From positions 6,639 to 49,277 of the forward strand of contig NZ_JACCKA010000039.1 of NCBI RefSeq assembly GCF_013425525.1: a stretch of DNA of 42,639 nt. The letters are read 5' to 3'. Made by a program: the position numbers and the translations under genes. The stretch's first letter is position 1. Each line of letters opens with the position of its first letter. Of this stretch, positions 25,207 through 37,739 are shown in pieces. Origin of the DNA: Luteimonas salinisoli (lineage in GTDB: Bacteria; Pseudomonadota; Gammaproteobacteria; Xanthomonadales; Xanthomonadaceae). The notes under the pieces are model-generated. The model was not told where the DNA came from. It searched no databases and saw only the letters and a list, made by a program, of their open reading frames with translations.

Positions 25207-25986
25207 ATGATCGCCTATCTCGAAATCATCGCCCTCTCCCTTCTCCCGGCCTTCCTGCTGCTCGACCTGGCGTACGGCCACCGCCGCGCCCCCCGCAGCC
25301 GCTGGTGGCGCCTGCGCGGCCTGCTGGTCAGCGTCGTCACCATCGCCCTGTCCATGGCCATCGCCCTGGGCTGGGGCCATCTGCTGGCCGGTCGCGGCCT
25401 GTTCGACCTGTCCGGCGTGGGCCTGTGGGGCGGCGCCGCCGTCGGCGTGCTGGCCTACGAGTTCGGCCACTACTGGTATCACCGCACCGCGCACCGCAGC
25501 CCGCGGCTATGGCGCGCCAGCCACCAGATGCACCATAGCGCCGAGACCCTGGACGCCTTCGGCGCCTACTACCTGCACCCCATCGACACGCTGATGTTCA
25601 CCACCCTCCAGAGCGTGGTGTTCTTCCCGCTGCTTGGGGTGGCGCCGGAAGCCGGAGCGGTGGCCGCCGCCTTCCTCGCCTTCAACGCCACCTTCCAGCA
25701 CGCCGACCTGCGCACCCCGCGCTGGCTCGGCTGGTTCATCCAGCGCCCGGAAAGCCATCTGCTGCACCACCAGCGCGGCGTGCACGCCTACAACTACGCC
25801 GACCTGCCGCTGTGGGACATCGTGTTCGGCACCTTCCGCAATCCGCCCGCCGGCTACGACGCCCCCGCCGGTCTCGGCGACAATGCCTCCGCCCGCCTGG
25901 CCGAGCTGCTGCTCGGTCGCGACGTAGAGCTCGCCGACGCCGACGCCGACGCCGAAACCGGGGCCCTGGCCGAACCCCGCACCTGA
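25207..25986 (+). CDS. Sterol desaturase / fatty acid hydroxylase family membrane protein
   Basis: The 259-residue protein has hydrophobic segments at about 3-22, 37-60 and 68-86 and another at 128-165. The three histidine clusters of the di-iron hydroxylase family are present: His88/His92 (GHYWYHRTAH), His106/His109/His110 (HQMHH) and His184/His187/His188 (HLLHHQ). Members hydroxylate or desaturate lipids at the inner membrane using oxygen. The substrate is unknown. The C-terminal tail is acidic and repetitive (ADADADAETGALAE). ATG 25207 begins the first membrane segment. Confidence 0.85.
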   Translation: MIAYLEIIALSLLPAFLLLDLAYGHRRAPRSRWWRLRGLLVSVVTIALSMAIALGWGHLLAGRGLFDLSGVGLWGGAAVGVLAYEFGHYWYHRTAHRSPRLWRASHQMHHSAETLDAFGAYYLHPIDTLMFTTLQSVVFFPLLGVAPEAGAVAAAFLAFNATFQHADLRTPRWLGWFIQRPESHLLHHQRGVHAYNYADLPLWDIVFGTFRNPPAGYDAPAGLGDNASARLAELLLGRDVELADADADAETGALAEPRT

Positions 25987-26005
25987 CCAACGCCCCGGCG
26001 TGGCC

Positions 26006-26045
26006 GCTCTCCTGCCGGAGCGGCCCGAGGCCGCGAAACCCGCGG
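26006..26045. repeat. Single TAGGAGCG/CGCGAAGG-type repeat
   Basis: CCGGAGCGGCCCGAGGCCGC at 26017 followed by GAAACCCGCGG is a diverged copy of the same repeat, between the convergent desaturase and DUF4259 genes. Confidence 0.4.
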
Positions 26046-26122
26046 CACTCGCCGCCCTGGTCGATGCCGATCCCTGCGAACGACCCGAACGACCCGCCCC
26101 GCCGCGCATCGGTCGCCTCCAC

Positions 26123-26530
26123 TCAGCCGACCAGATTTCCCCGCAACGCCCGCACTTCCCCCTGCCAATCCTCCAGCCCCCCGGACTCCTCCCACAACTC
26201 GCGCAGCTCCGAATCCGCCCCGAGGATCCGATCGATCGCCTGCACCGCCTGCGCCACCAGTGCGTCGTCCACCACCGGCTCCACGCGTGCCAGCCAGTCC
26301 ATCAACGCGTCCTCGTCCTGGGCGGCTGCCGTCGGTCGCCCGCGCGCCGCGGCGAGCACCTCGCACGCGGCCAGCGCCTCGGCGGCGTCGGGCGCTTCCA
26401 GGTATCCCTCGGCGGTCAACACCCGCGCCACCGTCTCGCGCACCAGGCCCAGGTCGTTGCGGTCGGTCAGCTCGTCCAGCCAGTCGGCGGCATCGTCGTT
26501 GCCGAAGGAATCGTTCGCCCACGTCCCCAT
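26123..26530 (-). CDS. DUF4259 domain-containing protein
   Basis: This 135-residue cytoplasmic protein starts MGTWANDSFGNDDAADWLDE, the hallmark of DUF4259, and continues as an acidic, mostly helical protein to its end (ELWEESGGLEDWQGEVRALR). GGAG lies eight bases before ATG 26530. The function of the family is unknown. It is transcribed away from the zinc-ribbon gene that starts 200 bases to the right. Confidence 0.8.
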   Translation of the reverse strand: MGTWANDSFGNDDAADWLDELTDRNDLGLVRETVARVLTAEGYLEAPDAAEALAACEVLAAARGRPTAAAQDEDALMDWLARVEPVVDDALVAQAVQAIDRILGADSELRELWEESGGLEDWQGEVRALRGNLVG

Positions 26531-26730
26531 TGCGGTAGCTCCATCAGCCGGCGCCTGTGGCCGGACTCGGGACAAGAAAACCGATGCCCGCCGCGGCGGC
26601 GGGAAAAAGTGCCGGGCAGGGCGAGCTGCTGCCGCGAGTGTAGGGCACACGCGCCGCCACGGGGCAAACTGGCACCCGGGGCCCGGTCGGCGTATTTTGG
26701 CCGCAGAGCAAAGTGATCCCAGGGGGGAAC

Positions 26731-27174
26731 ATGGCCCGCAAAGGGCGCGGCTTCGACCTGTTCGCGCGGCTGCCGTGGCCGCTCGCCGGGGTGCTCGGCG
26801 TGCTGGCCTACGCCGCGATCCGCCACGGCCTGCCCGCACTCGCCACCGGCGACGGCCCGCTGCTGGCCGGCCTGCGCACCGCCGTCGACGGCGGTGTGCT
26901 GGTCCCGCTGGCGTGGATCGCGCTGGCGGTCCTGTGGCTTGCGGCGCTGGGGAACTTCCTGGTGGCGCGCAGTCGTCAGCGCGAAGCCCAGGCCGCGGGC
27001 GACGCAGGTTCGAGCGCCCCGGCCCCGGCAGGCCAGGCGGATGCCGTACCGCGCGAGATCGCCCCGACGTGCCCGGTCTGCGGCACAGCCATGGTGAAGC
27101 ACGGCGAACGGGGTACGGAGCCGACCTGGGCGTGCCCGGAGCACCCGGAATGCCGCCGGACGCGGGCCGCGTAG
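26731..27174 (+). CDS. Membrane protein with topoisomerase-type zinc ribbon
   Basis: The 147-residue protein has two membrane helices (about 14-32 and 57-77) and a flexible Ala/Pro linker (85-105). A C-terminal four-cysteine ribbon follows, CPVCGTAMVKHG...WACPEHPECRRTR, with Cys114, Cys117, Cys135 and Cys141. This ribbon matches the C4 zinc finger of bacterial topoisomerase I, which is missing from the TopA in this window. The ribosome site AGGGGGG is right before ATG 26731. Nucleic-acid binding at the inner face of the membrane is a guess; no function is established here. Confidence 0.7.
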   Translation: MARKGRGFDLFARLPWPLAGVLGVLAYAAIRHGLPALATGDGPLLAGLRTAVDGGVLVPLAWIALAVLWLAALGNFLVARSRQREAQAAGDAGSSAPAPAGQADAVPREIAPTCPVCGTAMVKHGERGTEPTWACPEHPECRRTRAA

Positions 27175-27356
27175 ATGCGCATCCGGCTGCCGACGATTCG
27201 TTCGATCCGACGCCGCTGTGCGGCGCGGCTCAATGCTGGCGTCGGGCGCCCGTGACGGGGATCGGAATGCGGCCGGCGCTCGTTCTCGGAGCAGCGGTAC
27301 TCGCGGGAAACGCAGGTCGCGGCGCATGGGTCCATCGAGAATCCTGGGAGTAGGCC

Positions 27357-27757
27357 ATGTCACGAAACTCCGTTCTCGTCCTGCTGGCGCTGCTGGCTGC
27401 GTTCGGTGCCTGGCGCCATTTCAGCGGCAACGCGGCAGCGCACGTCGACGGCGCGCCGACGGCGCGCCGACGGCGGCGAGTTTCGAGGTGCCGTCCGGCG
27501 ACACCGTGGTGGTCTACGGACGCGACAACTGCGGCTATACCCGACGGACCCTGGCGTCCCTGCGCGCCAGCAACGTGCCCGTCACCTACGTCGACATCGA
27601 CTATCCCGACGCGAGCGGCTTCTTCCACGACAAGTTCGACGGCACGTCGCTGGCGGGCGAGCGGGGCTATGCCTTGCCTGTCGTCGAGGTAGCCGGGCGC
27701 GCCAGCATGCGGCCGGATCCGGAGATCGTGGCGCGGCAGTTCCGAAGGCGGCGGTAG
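27357..27757 (+). pseudogene. Glutaredoxin-like membrane-anchored protein, frameshifted
   Basis: From ATG 27357 (GGAG six bases upstream) the product begins with an N-terminal signal or anchor, SVLVLLALLAAFGAWRHFSG. It should then continue HVDGAPTAASFEVPSGDTVV into a glutaredoxin-like domain with active site CGYT (VYGRDNCGYTRRTLASL) and the ALPVVEV cis-proline loop. An 11-bp tandem duplication at 27447-27468 shifts the frame between the two parts; removing one copy restores exactly this reading. A thiol-exchange role outside the cytoplasm would be expected of the intact protein. A second promoter or start for the C-terminal half is not evident. Real mutation, slippage switching and sequence error are all possible. 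Confidence 0.8.
27447..27475. repeat. 11-bp tandem duplication causing a frameshift
   Basis: GACGGCGCGCC occurs at 27447-27457 and 27458-27468, followed by the partial copy GACGGCG at 27469-27475. One copy fewer gives an uninterrupted glutaredoxin-like gene. Confidence 0.95.
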
Positions 27758-27798
27758 CCGTCGGGCGACTTTTGAAGTTCAGGCAGCGAGGGGGGTGT

Positions 27799-28050
27799 AT
27801 GCGGAGATTGGTGTTCGGTTTTCTTTGGTTCGCGGCATTCGCTTTTGTTGCGCTCGCAGGATCCGGGATCGTCGTTTCGTTCAACGCCGAGTGTCCGGAC
27901 AGCGAGACGTTCTCGGCCGGCTACGACTGCGGGAAGGCGGTTGCGGAGCAGTTCGCCGCCAGGTATCGGCCGCTCATCCTCGTCGTGGCCCTGGTGTTGG
28001 CGGTGGTGGGCACCGTCACGGGGCGCCTGCCCGGCACCAGGAAGCGATGA
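27799..28050 (+). CDS. Small membrane protein of unknown function
   Basis: The product has 83 residues with two hydrophobic helices (about 4-26 and 57-76). They are separated by a periplasmic-type loop containing two cysteines (NAECPDSETFSAGYDCGKAV) that could form a disulfide. It ends in a basic tail (GRLPGTRKR). A G-rich ribosome site (GAGGGGGG) precedes ATG 27799. Codon use is less G/C-biased than its neighbours at the 5' end. It follows the glutaredoxin-like gene by 41 bases. No family was recognised. Confidence 0.6.
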   Translation: MRRLVFGFLWFAAFAFVALAGSGIVVSFNAECPDSETFSAGYDCGKAVAEQFAARYRPLILVVALVLAVVGTVTGRLPGTRKR

Positions 28051-28190
28051 ACTGAAGCACGAGCCGAAGGCGATGGGGCTGCGCGCGGCCCCTGCGCCCA
28101 GCGTGGACCGGTATCCACTGACGACTCCGGTGGCGGTGCCGCCTGGGGGCAGACCCCTTGGGCGGATGCAGTCGCAGGGGTTTGCGCCGG

Positions 28191-28736
28191 CTACCTCGGC
28201 ACCATGCGCTCCACCGGCCGCATCGCCACGCTGCCGCGGTCGCCCATCAGCTGCAGTTCGCGGTCCTGGATCAGCGCGTTCAGGCGCATGCCGCGCTCGC
28301 CGATTTCCGGCAGCGCCTCGATGGCATCCTCGGGCAGGGCGAGCACGGTGAGGTTCTTCAGGCGGGTGAGGGCGCTGCCGATCTTCTCCCACCAGATGTC
28401 CGAGGCGCGGCCGCCGTAGTTGATCACCACGACCTGGCCGGCGCGGGCGCTGGCCTTCTTGATGCGGGTCTCGTCGGGCTGGCCGATGTCGATCCACAGT
28501 TCGGTCTCGCCGGTGTAGGCGCGGCGGTACAGGGCGGGCTCGTCCTCGTCGCCGAGGCCGCGGCCGAACTCCAGTCTGTCGTCGGCGTACAGGGCGAAGG
28601 CCACCAGTCGCACCATCAGCCGCAGGTCGGTTTCCGACGGGTGCTGGGCCAGGGTGAGGTTGTGGGTGGCGTAGTAGTGCCGGTCCATGTCGCTGACCTG
28701 GAGTTCGGCTTTGACGACGGTGGCGTTGGCGGCCAT
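28191..28736 (-). CDS. yaeQ: YaeQ family protein
   Basis: This 181-residue protein starts MAANATVVKAELQVSDMDRH and continues YYATHNLTLAQHPSETDLRL, closely matching the E. coli YaeQ family. YaeQ has a PD-(D/E)XK nuclease-like fold and was found as a suppressor of an rfaH defect; its molecular role is unsettled. Length is normal (about 180). The gene stands alone, with short gaps of 140 and 173 bases either side that show no further gene. Confidence 0.93.
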   Translation of the reverse strand: MAANATVVKAELQVSDMDRHYYATHNLTLAQHPSETDLRLMVRLVAFALYADDRLEFGRGLGDEDEPALYRRAYTGETELWIDIGQPDETRIKKASARAGQVVVINYGGRASDIWWEKIGSALTRLKNLTVLALPEDAIEALPEIGERGMRLNALIQDRELQLMGDRGSVAMRPVERMVPR

Positions 28737-28909
28737 GGCGGCGTGCCCGGGTGGGGTGGCGGGCCATTGTAGGGGTCCGCGGTTCCAGGCCGGGTTGGGG
28801 GCGCGTGTCGGCGGTGCCGGGTGCGCTACGGGTGGGGGAATCGCCGTGCCGCTGCCGGGACATCCCGGTCTTGCTGGAGGGGCGTAGCCGGGGGGCGCCC
28901 CGGCCGGCG

Positions 28910-29563
28910 TCAGCGGTCTCCGACGCCGGCGCAGGTGCTGGCGTCGAGAGTCCGCTCGAGCGCCGCGTATTCATCGCGGCGAGCGCGGGTGTCGTAGTGG
29001 CCCCGTGCGAATTTCAAGCGGAACTCGGCCTCGTCAAGCCGCGCGCGCCACGCCTCGCACAGCGCCTGTTCCGGCACCGGCGCGCAGGTGTCGACGACGC
29101 GGATGCAGGCAGCGCCGGCGCCCAGCCCCTGCAGGCCGCCGATGCCTACGGTCTGCATCGGCTGGCAGCGCGACTGCGGCTCGGCGTCGGCGGTGAAGTA
29201 GCGGTTCTGGTCGTAGGTGACGCACTGGTACAGCGGCGGCGGCGGCAGCGAGCGCAGGTCGATGGCCCGGGCGGCCACTGCCGCCGGGTCGTCGGGCGGG
29301 CGCTCGCCGGCGGTCAGCGGCGCGAGCGGGACCAGCGTGGAGGCAGCCGGCTCCGGCGGCGGCGCCATCGGCACGTAGGCGGGCAGCGGCGGCGGCGGAT
29401 CGATCTCGCGAGTGCGCTGGGTGGTACCCGCCGGGCACGGGGCGTCGTTCTGCACCGTGACCGCGCCGCCGGCGTCGGTGCAGTGGTAGATGACGATGGT
29501 CTGCTGGGCGGCGGCCGGCACCGCCAGCAGCAGCGCGGCGGCCGTGATCAGGTGGCGCCTCAT
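28910..29563 (-). CDS. DUF4124 domain-containing secreted protein
   Basis: The 217-residue protein has a signal peptide (HLITAAALLLAVPAAAQQ) and an N-terminal DUF4124 domain (IVIYHCTDAGGAVTVQNDAP). A Pro-rich linker (DPPPPLPAYVPMAPPPEP) leads to a Cys-containing C-terminal region (LYQCVTYDQNRYFT, RVVDTCAPVPEQALCEAW). Its ATG overlaps the upstream paralogue's stop by four bases. The family is common in Xanthomonadaceae and its function is unknown. Several paired cysteines suggest disulfides in the periplasm. Confidence 0.75.
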   Translation of the reverse strand: MRRHLITAAALLLAVPAAAQQTIVIYHCTDAGGAVTVQNDAPCPAGTTQRTREIDPPPPLPAYVPMAPPPEPAASTLVPLAPLTAGERPPDDPAAVAARAIDLRSLPPPPLYQCVTYDQNRYFTADAEPQSRCQPMQTVGIGGLQGLGAGAACIRVVDTCAPVPEQALCEAWRARLDEAEFRLKFARGHYDTRARRDEYAALERTLDASTCAGVGDR

Positions 29564-30354
29564 CGGATCCCGCAGTCCTCGGCCAGGCGTGCGCTGATCA
29601 TTCGCTCTTCCTCGCGCAGCCGCAGGCGTTCGGTCTGCTGGGCGTTGAAAACCTGACGGCGGATGGTCTGACGGCGGTCGGTCAGCCGGTCGCACACCTC
29701 GCGCTGCGGCAGCCGCACGCATTCGTCGCGGATCCAGGTGCCGCCGCCCTGCCCATAGCCGTAGCCGTAGTCGTAGCCGTGGCCGGGGCGCGGCGGCACC
29801 GGCCGCCCGGGGCCGGGCCGCGTGTCGGGGGAAGGCCGCGGCCGGTCGTGCGCAGGCGGGATGCTGATGTTGGCCGGCGGCGGCATGCGGGTGCGGTTGT
29901 CGACGAAAGTGACGCCGCGCCGCGCGGTGGGCGGCGGCGAACCGGAGGGCGGACGATGGTAGCTGCCTCCTGGGTAGCCCAGGGTCCACAGCGGCACCCA
30001 GCGCGGATTGCCCTCGCCGTCGTCGCTGGTGTAGTGGTCGCCCTCGGGGGTGATGCATTCGTACATCGGCCGGGGCTCGCGCACGGTGCTCACGTGGCGC
30101 TCGATCACCTGCACCGGCGCGGGCTCGGAAAGGGTGGACGGGGCGGACGGCGGGCGCGGCGGCGCGTCCTGCGGGCGCAGCATGGTGCGCACCTGCTGGG
30201 TGGCGTCGTCGTCGTCGCAGGGGGTATTGCCGATGGTCAGGCTGCCGTCGCTGGAGACGCAGCGGTAGATCGTGACGTCGTCGTCCTGCGCCGGCGCGGC
30301 GGACGGCAGGGCGAGGACCAGCAGCGAGAGCAGCGGCGGTAGCCAGGGACGCAT
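29560..30354 (-). CDS. DUF4124 domain-containing secreted protein, upstream paralogue
   Basis: The 264-residue protein has a signal peptide (LPPLLSLLVLALPSAAPAQ) and DUF4124 (VTIYRCVSSDGSLTIGNTPC). A second Tyr/Cys region follows (PMYECITPEGDHYTSDDGEG), then a Pro/Arg-rich and Gly/Tyr-rich stretch (GHGYDYGYGYGQGGG). The C-terminal end is charged and helical (RLTDRRQTIRRQVFNAQQTE). It shares layout with the next gene, to which it is coupled by an ATGA overlap, so the pair probably arose by duplication. It follows gltD by 63 bases, perhaps in the same transcript. The function is unknown. Confidence 0.75.
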   Translation of the reverse strand: MRPWLPPLLSLLVLALPSAAPAQDDDVTIYRCVSSDGSLTIGNTPCDDDDATQQVRTMLRPQDAPPRPPSAPSTLSEPAPVQVIERHVSTVREPRPMYECITPEGDHYTSDDGEGNPRWVPLWTLGYPGGSYHRPPSGSPPPTARRGVTFVDNRTRMPPPANISIPPAHDRPRPSPDTRPGPGRPVPPRPGHGYDYGYGYGQGGGTWIRDECVRLPQREVCDRLTDRRQTIRRQVFNAQQTERLRLREEERMISARLAEDCGIR

Positions 30355-30417
30355 GCCGCCATCATGCCGCGAGCCACGGCGCGTGCCCAGCGGTGCGACC
30401 GGAGCGGGGGCCTGCGT

Positions 30418-36700
<6,283 letters not shown>

Positions 36701-36810
36701 CGTGTCTCGCCGTGACGGTGGGTGGAAGCCGCGGGGATCGTGGCGGGGCGCGGCATACCCAGCCCTTCGGCTGTGGCCACCGGCGCCTGCGACGCATCCG
36801 CGGACCTTCG

Positions 36811-36839
36811 AATAGATCACAGTTTGTGCAGTGCGGCAA
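36811..36839 (-). promoter_or_regulatory. Candidate sigma-70 promoter of gltB
   Basis: On the minus strand TTGCCG (36839-36834) and TCTATT (36816-36811) are separated by 17 bases in a locally A/T-richer stretch; each matches four of six consensus bases. The 345-base gap between gltB and tsaC otherwise contains one repeat copy (36962-36998) and no gene. Confidence 0.4.
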
Positions 36840-36961
36840 CGGATGACTGCACGGAAAATCCGTTGCAGCGGCAACCGTTCGCCAATGGAAACGCCCGCGC
36901 CCCGCGAGGTTGCGCGGGGATCGTCCGCCTGTGCGCAACGGGGAGCCCACTGCCCGCATGC

Positions 36962-36998
36962 CTGCAGGAGCGGCTTATGGCCGCGAAGGCCGCGGCAG
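36962..36998. repeat. Single TAGGAGCG/CGCGAAGG repeat
   Basis: CAGGAGCGGCTTATGGCCGC at 36964, followed by GAAGGCCGCGGCAGG, is one copy of the family between the tsaC end and the gltB promoter. Confidence 0.6.
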
Positions 36999-37045
36999 GC
37001 TCCGTCTGGGCCGGCGGCGATTCAGGGTGCTGCGTGCCGCGTCGC

Positions 37046-37612
37046 TCAGCGCAGGATGGCGCCGCTCAGGGCGTCGCGGATGGCGGTGGGGCGTTCCAGG
37101 CCGGAGGTCTGGCCTTCCAGCACCATGTCGACGCCATCGCGCAGGCCGGGATCGAGCCCGGACAGCGTGCGCGGCGGCGGCGCGCCGGCGCGGTTGGCGC
37201 TGGTGGAGACGATCGCGCCGCCGAACGCCCGGCACAGTGCGGCGACCTGCGGATGCGCGCTCACCCGCAGTGCGATGCCGGCGTGGTTGCCGCGGATCCA
37301 CCCGGGCGTCCGCACGCGCGCCGGGACGATCCAGGTATGCGGGCCGGGCCAGCTCGCCAGCACCGCGGTGCGGCGCGCTTCGGGCAGCTCCGACCAGTCG
37401 GCGTAGGGCGCGAACTGCTCCACCGCGGCCGCGACCAGGATCAGCCCCTTGTCGACCGGGCGCTGCTTGAGCGCGAGCAGGCGCAGGGTGGCGTCCTCGT
37501 CCATCGGGTCGCACCCCAGGCCCCAGACCGCCTCGGTGGGGTAGGCGACCACGGCGCCCCTGTGCAGGGCCGCCGCGGTCTCGTCGGTGTCGTTGGTGGC
37601 GTGCGCGCTCAT
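37046..37612 (-). CDS. tsaC: L-threonylcarbamoyladenylate synthase
   Basis: The 188-residue protein of the YrdC/Sua5 family makes threonylcarbamoyl-AMP for the t6A modification of tRNAs reading ANN codons. Family motifs are AVVAYPTEAVWGLGCDP (substrate pocket), LKQRPVDKGLILV (the KRP..K motif) and IVSTSANRAG near the C-terminus. Length is that of the short TsaC form without the Sua5 extension. It lies downstream of topA after a repeat, in the dprA-smg-topA-tsaC order common in Gammaproteobacteria. Confidence 0.95.
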   Translation of the reverse strand: MSAHATNDTDETAAALHRGAVVAYPTEAVWGLGCDPMDEDATLRLLALKQRPVDKGLILVAAAVEQFAPYADWSELPEARRTAVLASWPGPHTWIVPARVRTPGWIRGNHAGIALRVSAHPQVAALCRAFGGAIVSTSANRAGAPPPRTLSGLDPGLRDGVDMVLEGQTSGLERPTAIRDALSGAILR

Positions 37613-37641
37613 CGCTCAAGCTTACGACGGCCGCCCATCGC

Positions 37642-37702
37642 GGGAGCGACGGCAGTCGCGACGCCCGCACCAGGCGGCGGTGCCGCGACTGCCCTCGCTC
37701 CC
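37642..37702. repeat. Inverted repeat between topA and tsaC
   Basis: GGGAGCGACGGCAGTCGCG (37642-37660) and CGCGACTGCCCTCGCTCCC (37684-37702) pair over 19 bases with one mismatch and a 23-base loop. This is a different palindrome family from the TAGGAGCG and GTAGAGCGG repeats. It may stabilise mRNA or limit readthrough from topA into tsaC. Confidence 0.75.
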
Positions 37703-37739
37703 ACGTCGATGAAAGCGAGCGAATCGCGGGCCGCTGCGG

